A program made the position numbers and the translations under genes. From Kitasatospora sp. GAS204B (GTDB lineage Bacteria; Actinomycetota; Actinomycetes; Streptomycetales; Streptomycetaceae), in NCBI RefSeq assembly GCF_029892155.1, contig NZ_JARZAG010000014.1, positions 124,001 to 188,000 on the forward strand: 64,000 bases of DNA, written 5' to 3'. The notes below the pieces were generated by a model. The model did no database searches. It was not told where the DNA came from and saw only the letters and a list, made by a program, of their open reading frames with translations. Below, piece after piece: positions 1 to 8,833 of this stretch (within the stretch, counting starts at the first letter, position 1; each line of letters starts with the position of its first letter).

Positions 1-1
1 C

Positions 2-640
2 CAATGGATCCACCACACCGAACTACGACTCGGGCTGCCGAACGAAGCATCATGGCAGCACTGGATCCTCCCCCACCCACTGCTCGTGCGGGCTGCCAAC
101 CTCTACTACGAGGTCATGCACATCGCCGTCTTCTGCGCTGTCCTCGCGTGGATCATCGTCCGGCATCGCAGCTTCTACCCGTGGGCCAGGACAAGCCTGG
201 TCATGGTCACCGGAGCATGCCTGCTCATCGAACTCATCCCGGTGGCCCCGCCGCGGTTCCTCAGTGGTGACGGATTCGTCGACCTGGGAGCCAAGTACCA
301 CCAGTCCATCTACAGCACCGCACTGCTCAAACACCTGCTGGCGGCCGACAGCCTGTCCGCCATGCCCTCGGTGCATGTCGCCTGGGCGGGACTGGCTGCC
401 CTCCTCAGCGTGTACATCAGTCGAAGCCCGTGGCGATGGCTGCTGCTGCTCCACCCCTTGACCACCTTCGTCGTCGTCGTGGTGACGGCCAATCACTTCT
501 GGGCTGACGGCATCGTGGCCATGCTTCTCCTCACCCTCATGTACCCGGCCAGGACCGTCGCCGAGAGGCTGTCCGCGCGCGCTCTCACCAAGTCTGGGGC
601 AGCCCGCAAGGACACCTCCGAACTGCCGCGCGCCGACTGA
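2..640 (+). CDS. PAP2/Aur1-like membrane phosphatase or transferase, 5' end outside window
   Basis: The frame is open from base 2, so the true start lies left of the window; an internal ATG at 86 is not the start. The visible part of about 212 residues has several hydrophobic helices and the conserved blocks of the PAP2 superfamily in its Aur1/inositol-phosphotransferase branch: an APPRFL block, then MPSVHVAWAG (phosphatase-like motif with the first catalytic His), then a late ANHFWADG block carrying the second His and Asp. Such enzymes act at the membrane on lipid phosphates or phospho-head groups. The hydrophilic C-terminal tail ends in ELPRAD. The substrate cannot be read from the sequence, and an undecaprenyl-phosphate phosphatase or a phosphatidylinositol-type transferase is possible. 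Family assignment is good; the role is open. Confidence 0.8.
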   Translation, partial: QWIHHTELRLGLPNEASWQHWILPHPLLVRAANLYYEVMHIAVFCAVLAWIIVRHRSFYPWARTSLVMVTGACLLIELIPVAPPRFLSGDGFVDLGAKYHQSIYSTALLKHLLAADSLSAMPSVHVAWAGLAALLSVYISRSPWRWLLLLHPLTTFVVVVVTANHFWADGIVAMLLLTLMYPARTVAERLSARALTKSGAARKDTSELPRAD

Positions 641-1012
641 GATCCGCACGATCAGCAGCACGCCGTGCCGCGATGGCATCGCCCACGAACGACAGCACAG
701 GGGAAGTCACCCGCAACAGCTCCGCAGGAGCCATGGCCGCCAGCGGCAGAGGTCCGGCGCACCGAAGCTCCCTTCTTTCAGGGCGACTTGGCAAGCCGCT
801 GCATCCCCTGACCGAGCTTCGCCGTGTTCCCGCACGGCCACTGCCGACCGCTCCGGCCTGCCGGCCCGCATGATCACCACGCGCTGAACGCCCGCCGCAC
901 CGCCAGGGGTATGGCCGCTCAACATACGTAGACCGATCGTGACTTCCCCCGTCCCTGCCCGCTAAGCGGGCTGTGACGATTGCAGGGAAATCCCTAGCAA
1001 AGGGGAGTTGAA
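641..1012. other. intergenic stretch, no gene seen
   Basis: Short open frames occur on both strands but none has a convincing ribosome binding site or recognisable protein. The last bases (around 1001-1007) hold the AGGGGAG ribosome binding site of the next gene. Confidence 0.5.
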
Positions 1013-1348
1013 ATGGTCCACGACTTGTTTCGCGCGGCCGCTCGTCACACGACGGTTCAGGAGTCGGCTCACCTCTCGCGGCTGTACCACCAGCACGAGC
1101 GCCGATGGCTGATCCTCCCCGGTGCAGACCAGCCCGAGCCCCCGGCCTCCGAGCCTAAGGACGAAGGGACAGCGTCCACCGCCTCCGAGTCGGAGGACGA
1201 AGGCACACCGTCCACGCCGCCCGCCTTGATTCTCGTTCCGGCCCCTCCACTGGCCCCGGGTCACACCCGAGTGAACAGATTGGCTCGCATTCTCCAACGG
1301 CGCAAGGACACGGACACCCCCGCTCCCGCTCCCGGCAGCGACACCTGA
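1013..1348 (+). CDS. small hydrophilic protein at the head of the transfer locus
   Basis: I do not recognise this 111-residue protein. The ATG at 1013 follows a good AGGGGAG site. The N-terminal 40 residues are His/Arg-rich and may be helical. The middle (residues 45-80) is low-complexity acidic and proline-rich with a duplicated block (EPKDEGTASTASE / ESEDEGTPST), and the end is basic. There is no signal peptide or membrane segment. It lies 19 bases before the pilin-like gene and probably shares its transcript, which suggests a cytoplasmic accessory or regulator of the transfer system. That is inference from position only. Confidence 0.55.
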   Translation: MVHDLFRAAARHTTVQESAHLSRLYHQHERRWLILPGADQPEPPASEPKDEGTASTASESEDEGTPSTPPALILVPAPPLAPGHTRVNRLARILQRRKDTDTPAPAPGSDT

Positions 1349-1367
1349 GACAGCAAGGCGGCCCCCC

Positions 1368-1784
1368 ATGTTAGCGACACTGACAACCCTGGCCTACAGC
1401 CCGACCACGACCGCAGTGATCCACGGCTCCAGCAACCTGCTCGCCAAAGGCAGCAAAGGCAACCAGCCCGGCAGCTCAAACGACTGCAGCAACGGTTTCT
1501 CTGCGAGTTGCATAGCGCCTAACGTCAGCAACTTCGGGTCTTTTACCACTGCGGTGGCAGGCATCATCGGAATCCTGTACTTCCTCGTCCTCCTCGGCTG
1601 CATCGGCTATCTGGGCAAGGCCTTCCTGCAATACGCCTCAGCACGCCAGCAGGGCTACGCCGAGAAGGTCACCGAAGCCGCGAAGGACATCAAGCACGCA
1701 CTGATCGCCCTGGTCGGCCTCGGCCTGATCCCGGTCATCATCGCAACCATCGCAACTCTGACCGGTAGTTCTGGTTGGTCGTAG
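1368..1784 (+). CDS. small two-helix membrane protein, VirB2/TrbC pilin-like
   Basis: This 138-residue protein has a polar Ser/Asn-rich N-terminal half, with a Cys pair near residues 42-51, and two long hydrophobic helices (about residues 62-85 and 105-130) joined by a charged loop. That is the size and topology of VirB2/TrbC-like pilin subunits of conjugation systems, and the genes that follow fit. The second codon (1371-1373) is TTA, a rare codon in streptomycetes read only by tRNA-Leu(UAA). A TTA so early in the frame could gate production of the whole apparatus. The ribosome binding site is weak. The pilin call rests on topology and context. Confidence 0.6.
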   Translation: MLATLTTLAYSPTTTAVIHGSSNLLAKGSKGNQPGSSNDCSNGFSASCIAPNVSNFGSFTTAVAGIIGILYFLVLLGCIGYLGKAFLQYASARQQGYAEKVTEAAKDIKHALIALVGLGLIPVIIATIATLTGSSGWS

Positions 1785-1846
1785 TGATTGAGGACAGGTG
1801 AAACCTGGCAGCCGCACCCGTCGCGAGCAATGAAAAGGACGATTTC

Positions 1847-3622
1847 ATGAGGCTGAAGGCTCTGCACCTCCGGCGCATCCGTCGGACGATCGCCCTTCTC
1901 CTGGCCCTGTCAACCGTCCTCGCCCTGGTGCTCGTCGCATCTCCGGGTGCCGCTGCGGGACGGACCGCGCAGACGGCGTCAAGCTCCACCAGCGCTATCG
2001 AACATCAACTCCAGGCCCTGCAGGCGGGTGTGCCCGCGGGGCCTAGCGCAGCCCCGTCGGCGTCCGCTTCACCAAGTGCCATACCCGTTCCACCAAGGGC
2101 AGCCGACCAGTCCGCCGCCCTCGCGCTATCCAGCCCCAGCGCGACGCCCAGCAGCAGCACGAAAGCCAGCAGCAGCCCCAGCAGCAACTCCATCAACGGC
2201 ATCCTCAGCTGCCCCAGCAACAGCCCCAGCAACAGCCTCAGCAACCCCAGCCCCAGCCCCAGTAGCAGCGGTGGCGGCGGCAACTCCAACGGGGCCAGCA
2301 TCAGCATTAGCCCTTGCGCCCTGCAGATGTCTCTGCAGGGCGCCCTGCAGGCGTTCTTCGGCCAGCTCATCAGCCCTACCTGCTTCACCCTGAATCTCGC
2401 TGGTTGTATCGCCAACGGAGCAGTGACGACCCTCTCCGGTCCGATCGCATCTTTTCTGACCTACCTCCAGAATGGAGCATCCCAGGCCACCGCCTTCAAC
2501 CCCGCAGACCAGGGATTCATCGCGCAGTACGACTTCGGCCTGGGGATTTCGCTCTTCGTCCTTGTCATCATTCTGATGCGCGTGTTCTATCGGCACGCCC
2601 GCTACCCCGAACGTTCGCACCAGACGTTTGATAGCCTGTTCCACTACCTTCCGATCACTATCCTGATGTGGGGATCCGGCCCCGCCATAGGCGTCGTTCT
2701 GGAAAAGGGTGCCAACGCCCTGACCAATGACGTGATTCGTTTCGAGACTACAAATTACGGCTATCTCTATACCGATATCACCGGGATGATCGCAGGAGCT
2801 GAAGGCGTCAGCTCCTACGGCGACCCGCTCACTGGCGTCCCTTCTCTGGTCATAGCCCTCATCATCGTCCTCATCATTCTTCTCGTCGTCTGCATCGCCG
2901 TCATCCTGCAGCTCGCTGTCCTGTCCATCGCCCTGTGGATGACCGGCACGGTGATGGCTATCGCATTCGTCATGATGATCGATCCGGAGCTGCGTGCGCG
3001 GGCGATCAAGCTTCCCTACATCTGGATCGGGGCCGCCTTCGGAAAGCCCCTGCTGTTCTTCCTCCTGGGATCGATGGCGGCGTTCATTCATGCCAATTCC
3101 ACTAGCGCCAGTCCTGGCACCGGCACCGGCACCAGCGCCAGCGCGGTCGCGAAGTTGGCCCAGCCGAGCGCGGCCACGTCCGGCGAGTTCACCAGCCTGG
3201 TGAAACTTCTGATGGTGACCATCGCGCTGCTGATCATCGCCCTGGCGCCGATGAGCTTGATGAAATACGCGCCCCTGCTGCCGGGTGGCGGCGAGGAGAT
3301 CGGCGCCCACGCCGGCGCGGCCGTGGCCGGGGCGATCACCGGACAGGTCAGCTCCCTGGCCGGCAACGCCCAGGTCAGCTACGCCCAGGAGTTGTCCTCG
3401 GGCGCAGGGGGCGGGCACCACGAGGGCGGCGGCACTGGCGGGGGCACTGGCGGGGGCGGGGGCGGGGGGCCGAGTGCCGGAGCCAGTGCCGCGAAAACCG
3501 CTAGTAAGGCCGGCTCGGCGGCCTTCCTCCCCCTCGCCGCGTTGACCGCTGCCATGACGGTTGCGCAAGGGGCCAGCAATCTGGCGAACTCGGCCACCAG
3601 TGGTCTTCCCGGAAGCGAGTGA
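1847..3622 (+). CDS. polytopic membrane protein of the transfer apparatus, VirB6/TrbL-like
   Basis: This 591-residue protein starts at ATG 1847 after an AAGGA site. It has a signal peptide or anchor (residues 1-38), a long Ser/Pro/Asn-rich linker (about 45-150) and at least five membrane segments between residues 215 and 480, including an Ile/Leu/Val run near 330-370. The cytoplasmic tail is Gly-rich with poly-Gly stretches near residues 530-550. Large polytopic proteins in this position of actinobacterial type IV systems are the VirB6/TrbL counterpart, forming the inner-membrane channel. The extracellular low-complexity linker and glycine-rich tail are typical of Gram-positive versions. It is followed after 11 bases by the SCO6880-type gene. 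Confidence 0.7.
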   Translation: MRLKALHLRRIRRTIALLLALSTVLALVLVASPGAAAGRTAQTASSSTSAIEHQLQALQAGVPAGPSAAPSASASPSAIPVPPRAADQSAALALSSPSATPSSSTKASSSPSSNSINGILSCPSNSPSNSLSNPSPSPSSSGGGGNSNGASISISPCALQMSLQGALQAFFGQLISPTCFTLNLAGCIANGAVTTLSGPIASFLTYLQNGASQATAFNPADQGFIAQYDFGLGISLFVLVIILMRVFYRHARYPERSHQTFDSLFHYLPITILMWGSGPAIGVVLEKGANALTNDVIRFETTNYGYLYTDITGMIAGAEGVSSYGDPLTGVPSLVIALIIVLIILLVVCIAVILQLAVLSIALWMTGTVMAIAFVMMIDPELRARAIKLPYIWIGAAFGKPLLFFLLGSMAAFIHANSTSASPGTGTGTSASAVAKLAQPSAATSGEFTSLVKLLMVTIALLIIALAPMSLMKYAPLLPGGGEEIGAHAGAAVAGAITGQVSSLAGNAQVSYAQELSSGAGGGHHEGGGTGGGTGGGGGGGPSAGASAAKTASKAGSAAFLPLAALTAAMTVAQGASNLANSATSGLPGSE

Positions 3623-3633
3623 GGAGGTCGGCC

Positions 3634-5211
3634 ATGCCCGAACGCACATCCATTCTCGGCGGTGACAGCGGCAGTCGTGGCATACTCGGCGGACTGGGCA
3701 AGCGCGATCGCATCGTCGCCGCCGGTGTCGCACTGATCACCTATCTCGCGGTCGGCGGGATACCGGGCCTCATCATCGCAGTCCTGGCCGGCGCCTCGGT
3801 GTTCCTAGTGACCCGTGAGCTGCCTTTCGGCCGCTCACTGGGACAGATCATCGGCTCCCGACTGCTGTGGATGATACGCACTCGCACCGGAAAGACCACA
3901 TTCGTTCCCGTGATCGCCACCATTCCCGCCGAACCGGAACCCGAGCCTGAAACCGGCAAGGCACCCCGAACCGGCCGGGGCCGCGCGCGGAAGAAGAAGG
4001 CGGCGACCACTCCCGCTGCAGAGACGCAGACGGTGCGCGCCGTGCCGGAGGCGATCGGTCGGATCCGACTGCTGAGCTACCCGCACCCGGCGGGCGGGGA
4101 GTTGGCGGTCCTCGTGCACAGCAATCCGGGAGAACCGGACTACCTGTCGGCCGTGATGGAGATCGAGGGGCAGCCCTCGGGGATCACCAGGGAAGAAGAC
4201 ATCTGGGACACGGCGGAGGCATTCGGACGGATGCTGGCCACCTGCGCCGGCACGACCTCGCTCATCAAGGAGCTGCAGTTCCTCACCCGTATCGTCCCGG
4301 TCGATCCGGCCGCCCACGAGTGGTACATCGTGAACAACCACGCCCAAGGCGTGCCTCGGGAGTTGTTCGAGTCGTATGCCGGGTTGCTCGGTGAGGCCCA
4401 GCAATCCCTGGAGCAGCACCGCAACTACATCATCGCCCGGATCCCCTTCTCGGTCGGCTTCGTCGAGGCCGCCCGCGACCTCGGCGGGCAGCCGGGTGAC
4501 GACATGGTGCGCTGCCAGATCGTGGACATGGAGATGGGCCGGCTGGCCTCGCTGAGCGCGGGTGCGCGTCAGAATCCGGTGCGCCTGCTCGGTCCGCGTC
4601 GGCTGGCCGCACTGCTGCGCAGTATGCAGGACCCCGACTACTACGTTGACGACCTGCGGGATGTGGACTTCGCCCACTGCTGGCAGGAGTCCCGGGCCGA
4701 GCGGCGCCAGGTGATCACCAACGGCAGGTGGGCGACCCGGGTGGCGTCCGTGCCGGCCGACGCCGTCACGTTGGAGCCGGTCCACATGCGGTGGCTGTCC
4801 CCGCTGCTGATCGGTGTGCAGCCTGCGGTGGTGCGCACCCTGTCGGTCAATCTGCGCCTGGAGCCGGCGAAGAGGGCACGGAGCGAAGCGCGCCGTGACG
4901 CCGGTGAGGACCGCGGCAAGCTCATCGCCAACCGGGAGGGCGGCAAGATCACCGACGGCGGGGACCTGTCCCAGGCCACCGCTTCGATGCGTCGTCTGGA
5001 TGACTTGCGTCCCGGTTCGGGACATGCCGGGGTGCGGTGGAACATGTGCTTGTCGGTCACCGCCTCGGAGAAGACCATGCGCCGCGCGAGCGACCTGATC
5101 ACCGACAAAGCGGGCGAGTGCGGCCTGTCCTCGTTGCGGTGGTTCGACGGCGCCCACGACCTGGCTCAGGTGTTCACCTGGCCGCTCGCCCGGGGGATGC
5201 GCCAGCGATGA
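3634..5211 (+). CDS. SCO6880-family type IV secretion/conjugation protein
   Basis: The ATG at 3634 is preceded by GAGGAGGT at 3621-3628; an in-frame GTG at 3619 has no such site, so I chose 3634 (525 residues). Two short membrane helices lie near residues 25-60, followed by a basic linker with KKK and a soluble domain of about 380 residues. This is the layout of the SCO6880 family, which sits between the TrbL-like protein and the VirB4-like ATPase in many Streptomyces transfer loci, as here. It plausibly links the membrane channel to the ATPases, like PrgI/VirB3-type partners. The stop overlaps the next start (ATGA at 5208-5211), implying coupled translation. Confidence 0.75.
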   Translation: MPERTSILGGDSGSRGILGGLGKRDRIVAAGVALITYLAVGGIPGLIIAVLAGASVFLVTRELPFGRSLGQIIGSRLLWMIRTRTGKTTFVPVIATIPAEPEPEPETGKAPRTGRGRARKKKAATTPAAETQTVRAVPEAIGRIRLLSYPHPAGGELAVLVHSNPGEPDYLSAVMEIEGQPSGITREEDIWDTAEAFGRMLATCAGTTSLIKELQFLTRIVPVDPAAHEWYIVNNHAQGVPRELFESYAGLLGEAQQSLEQHRNYIIARIPFSVGFVEAARDLGGQPGDDMVRCQIVDMEMGRLASLSAGARQNPVRLLGPRRLAALLRSMQDPDYYVDDLRDVDFAHCWQESRAERRQVITNGRWATRVASVPADAVTLEPVHMRWLSPLLIGVQPAVVRTLSVNLRLEPAKRARSEARRDAGEDRGKLIANREGGKITDGGDLSQATASMRRLDDLRPGSGHAGVRWNMCLSVTASEKTMRRASDLITDKAGECGLSSLRWFDGAHDLAQVFTWPLARGMRQR

Positions 5212-6974
5212 CCCTTCCCCCCGACGAGCCCACGCAAGGCCCCCCCACCGATCCCCCGGCGCGGGAGGATGCCGTGGACCAGGTGCCGGACGAAGACGAC
5301 TCGCGGCCCCTGCGACGGCCCCGCATGCTCGAGGCGATCACCCAGACGCTGTCGGCCGGCCTGCCGGTCAGCTTCAGGAAAGGGTGGCGTGCCAAGGGCA
5401 CCGCCACAGGCCCACAGGACACCGGCAGGGACATCCCCGGCGGCAGTGGGGACTTCCCCGGCGAGGAGAGTGCGGCCCCGAGCACAGAACAGGAGACGGC
5501 TGGCGGCACCGGTGAACCTGAAGGCCCGTTCGCGGAGCCGACCGTGGGCGAGGGGCCCACGGCGCCGGCGCAGTTGCGGATGTCCGAGCGTCGCAAGTTC
5601 TTGGACCAGCGCGGCTTCTACGAGCCACGCTGCCGTTCGATCAAGACCACGACGCGGCAGGCGGAGGCGCTCAACATCGCCATCGCCGGGCCACCCTCCA
5701 GCCCGCGGGGCCTGTTCGTCGGGCAGGACGTGATCTCCGGTCAGATGGTGGTCCACGACGTGTTCCAGGCCTACGAGGACAATGTCATCTCCAGCCCGAA
5801 CTACGTGGTCCTCGGCGACGTGGGCAAGGGGAAGAGTTCGCTGCTGAAGACCTGGGCCGTGCTGCGTCCGCTGATCCTTGCGGGGCGGCGTGCCGTGGTC
5901 ATCGACAAGAAGCTCCAGCGGTGGCCCGATGGCAGCCGTTCCGGGGAGAACACGATGCTCGCTCGATTCTTGGGAAGCGAGCCGGTCATCTTTCGGATCG
6001 GTGGCGGCGGCTCGTGCATCAATCCCCTGGATCCGCGGATCGCCTCCTTGGTCGATGAGGAGGACGAGGAGGGCAACGTGCCCGCCGGGCAGGAGGAGCG
6101 CCCGGCCGGTCAGTCGATGCTGCTGCGCACCATCATGCACCGGGCGCTGGATCGGCCGCTGAGTCCGCGCGAGGGCAAGGCGCTGCGCGAGGCGCATCGG
6201 GCTGCTCTGACCAGCGGGTTGAACGGGGGGTACGAGCCGACGCTCAAGGACGTGTACCTGGCGCTGCTGCACCCCTCGCAGCAGGCCGCCGACCACGCGG
6301 TGACGTCGGTGGCGGAACTGCGGGAGTGGGGGCGGGACTCGGCTTATGAGATGGAGCGGCTGATCTCGGATGACCTCAGCGGGCTGATCGACGGGCCCAC
6401 GAGCAGCGATGTGCGGCTGGACTCGCGTCTGACGGTGTTCGACCTGTCGCTGCTGCCCGAGGAGGGGCCGTCCCTGTCGATCGTGATGACCATCATCAAT
6501 ACGTGGCTGTCCAATCTGCTGGCCAATGAACAGGGGCGCTGGCAGACGCACTTCGTGGTGGAGGAGGGCTGGCACCTGGTCACCGGGCCGACCGCGAAGG
6601 TCTTCCAGCGCAACTGGAAGCTGGCCCGCGGCCTGGGCCTGTCGAATGGCGTGGCGATCCACCACCCTTCGGACATCGACCCGCTGTCGCCCGCCATCGC
6701 GCTGCTGAAGGAGGCGGAGACCGTCTTCATCTACGGGCAGGCACGCCAGGACGACGCCCTGGAGTGCGTGCGCCTGTTCGGCCTGCCGCACACCGCGTTG
6801 GACACTATCCGGCAACTACCCCAGGGTGTCTGCCTGTTGAAGATCGGCTCCCGGCCTCCGCTGCTGGTGAGGCACCTGCGTTCGTCCATCGAGTCGGAGC
6901 TGACCAACACCGACTCGGGGATGTTCCAGCGGCTGGCGCCCGGCGAACCGCCTCCCGAGGAGGACAGTGCCTGA
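5208..6974 (+). CDS. VirB4/TraC-like transfer ATPase
   Basis: The frame is open from 5037, but the ATG at 5208 overlaps the previous stop (ATGA) and is the likely start, giving 588 residues. After a disordered, proline- and acid-rich 125-residue leader comes a RecA-like ATPase core: Walker A GDVGKGKSS at residues 203-211, a DKKLQRW block, a Walker B-like strand (VFDLSLL) and the VVEEGWHL block with the catalytic acid pair of VirB4-type enzymes. It would be a cytoplasmic ATPase that powers pilus assembly or transfer at the membrane. VirB4-like rather than VirD4-like is favoured by the EEGWHL block and by the separate coupling protein downstream. Confidence 0.85.
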   Translation: MTLPPDEPTQGPPTDPPAREDAVDQVPDEDDSRPLRRPRMLEAITQTLSAGLPVSFRKGWRAKGTATGPQDTGRDIPGGSGDFPGEESAAPSTEQETAGGTGEPEGPFAEPTVGEGPTAPAQLRMSERRKFLDQRGFYEPRCRSIKTTTRQAEALNIAIAGPPSSPRGLFVGQDVISGQMVVHDVFQAYEDNVISSPNYVVLGDVGKGKSSLLKTWAVLRPLILAGRRAVVIDKKLQRWPDGSRSGENTMLARFLGSEPVIFRIGGGGSCINPLDPRIASLVDEEDEEGNVPAGQEERPAGQSMLLRTIMHRALDRPLSPREGKALREAHRAALTSGLNGGYEPTLKDVYLALLHPSQQAADHAVTSVAELREWGRDSAYEMERLISDDLSGLIDGPTSSDVRLDSRLTVFDLSLLPEEGPSLSIVMTIINTWLSNLLANEQGRWQTHFVVEEGWHLVTGPTAKVFQRNWKLARGLGLSNGVAIHHPSDIDPLSPAIALLKEAETVFIYGQARQDDALECVRLFGLPHTALDTIRQLPQGVCLLKIGSRPPLLVRHLRSSIESELTNTDSGMFQRLAPGEPPPEEDSA

Positions 6975-7042
6975 CCACGCCGACGCTCCTGCACTCCGCG
7001 TCCTGCCCCAACCGGGCCGCTCTCCTTCCCTAAGAGGCTCCA

Positions 7043-8833
7043 ATGGCACCAGCCGCAACTCCCCCCAAGGGCGGTCCTCCGCGCAATCCCGAGACGATGA
7101 TGCTGAGGACCTACGGGCCCCTGCTCGCCCTCGCAGCCCTTCCGTTCCTGGCTTTCCATCTGGCTGTCCTGATCGCTGGACAGTTGAGCGGCCATGCCCC
7201 GAACATCGGCATCGGCGACACGATCGGGGCCATCCTCAGCCATCCCACCGATCCGATGGCCGGTTATCCGGCGTCGGCCGGCCCCCTGCCGAACCTCGTC
7301 CTGACGGGATTCCTGGCCTTTATCATCTTCCTCGTGCTGGGCGCGCTGGCGACTGTGGGCTACGTGCTCTGGACGCGCCGGCGTGGCAAGGACGGTGAGG
7401 CGCGAGAAGGCACCGCGACCAAAGCCGAACTCGTCGGGGTCCTGGGCGAGGCGGCGGTCCACAAGCGCGCCGCCCGCGACCGCCCCTCACTGGCCGGGGT
7501 CAAGGACCTCGACTTCCGCACCGCGGCGGTCTACCTCGGCCGCGACACCCAGAGCAACCAGAAGCTGTGGGCCAGCCACGAAGACTCCTTCTTCGTCGTC
7601 GGACCTCCCCGATCCGGCAAGACCGTCTCCCTGTGCGGTCCACTCATGCTGGACGCCCCCGGGGCCCTGGTGGCCTCCAGTACGAAGGCCGACCTGCTGA
7701 TGGTGGGCGCCATCCCACGCCGGGAGGTCGGCCCGGTCCTGGTCTTCGATCCCGAGGACATCTCCGGCTGGCCGCACCTCCTGCGCTGGTCGGCTGTCAG
7801 CGGCTGCGAGGACCCCGCCACGGCGATCCGGCGCGCGGACGCCATGGTCGCGGCCAAGCCCATGGGCAGCGGAGGCAACACCAGCTTCTTCACCGAGTCC
7901 GCCGGCACGGTCCTTCGCTGCCTCCTGCACGCCGCGGCGCTCGGCGGCAAGAACATGCGCGACGTGGTCCGCTGGGCCAACGACTTCACCGACCTGGAAC
8001 CGCTGGACATCTTGCGCGGCTCCCCGCGGGCCGTGGGGGCCTGGTCGGAGGACCTGCGCACCTACACCCAGGGCGCCAACGAGACCATCGCCAGCCTCAA
8101 GATGACCATCTCCCTGGTCCTCAAGTCGCTGTCCAACCCGAGCGTGCTCGAGAAGTGCTCACCCGCCCAGGGCGAGGCGTTCAACGTCGAGGAGTTCATC
8201 ACCAGAGGCGGCACCATCTTCGTCCTCAACTCCGGTGGTGAGGGCGGTTCCACCGCTCCGCTGTGCACGGCGCTGGTGGACGACATCGTGCAGATCGGCA
8301 AGCGCATGAGCCAGTCCACCGACTCCGGCCGGCTCGACCCGCCGCTGCGCATCGTCCTGGACGAGGCCGCCACCGGCTGTCCGCTGCCGGGCCTGCCCAC
8401 CTACATGGCGGACACCGGCGGGCGTGGCATCACGGTATGCGCCTGTGTGCAGACCTTCGCCCAGGCCCGGGCGCGCTGGGGCAAGGAGGAGGCCGGCCAG
8501 ATCTTCGGCGCCTCCACAACCAAGATCGTCCTGGGCGGCGTTCCGGAGGCCGACGACCTCGAACAACTCTCCCGGCTGTGCGGGGAGCGTGATCTGCCCA
8601 CCACCTCCAGTTCCACCGGCCCGAAAGGCGAGGTCTCCTACTCCTACTCCCAGCGTCGCGAACGGGTCTACACCCCCACCGAGATCCGGCAAATGCCCCC
8701 GGGGCAAGGGCTGCTGATGTACCGGAACATGCCGCCGATCATGGCCCGCCTGGAGCCGTGGATGAACCGTTCCGACGCCGAAGAGATCAAAGCGGGCATG
8801 AAAGAGGCCCGGAAGATGACCGGGAGGTCCTGA
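7043..8833 (+). CDS. VirD4/TraG-type coupling ATPase
   Basis: This 596-residue protein has two N-terminal membrane helices (about residues 24-48 and 83-110), then a P-loop domain with Walker A GPPRSGKT at 187-194 and a Walker B strand LRIVLDEA near 435, followed by the TGGRGITVCACVQTFAQ block typical of TraG/TraD/VirD4 coupling proteins. Coupling proteins dock the DNA or protein cargo on the channel and drive it outward. The gene follows the VirB4-like ATPase after 68 bases and overlaps the next gene by one base (TGATG at 8831-8835). The first Met (7043) is used because an AGAGG stretch precedes it. Confidence in the family is high. Confidence 0.88.
   Translation: MAPAATPPKGGPPRNPETMMLRTYGPLLALAALPFLAFHLAVLIAGQLSGHAPNIGIGDTIGAILSHPTDPMAGYPASAGPLPNLVLTGFLAFIIFLVLGALATVGYVLWTRRRGKDGEAREGTATKAELVGVLGEAAVHKRAARDRPSLAGVKDLDFRTAAVYLGRDTQSNQKLWASHEDSFFVVGPPRSGKTVSLCGPLMLDAPGALVASSTKADLLMVGAIPRREVGPVLVFDPEDISGWPHLLRWSAVSGCEDPATAIRRADAMVAAKPMGSGGNTSFFTESAGTVLRCLLHAAALGGKNMRDVVRWANDFTDLEPLDILRGSPRAVGAWSEDLRTYTQGANETIASLKMTISLVLKSLSNPSVLEKCSPAQGEAFNVEEFITRGGTIFVLNSGGEGGSTAPLCTALVDDIVQIGKRMSQSTDSGRLDPPLRIVLDEAATGCPLPGLPTYMADTGGRGITVCACVQTFAQARARWGKEEAGQIFGASTTKIVLGGVPEADDLEQLSRLCGERDLPTTSSSTGPKGEVSYSYSQRRERVYTPTEIRQMPPGQGLLMYRNMPPIMARLEPWMNRSDAEEIKAGMKEARKMTGRS

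Noticed and set aside
2126..3733. 535-residue open frame on the minus strand
   Set aside because: It is opposite the TrbL-like gene, translates to low-complexity sequence and lacks any motif; it is a shadow of the real gene.
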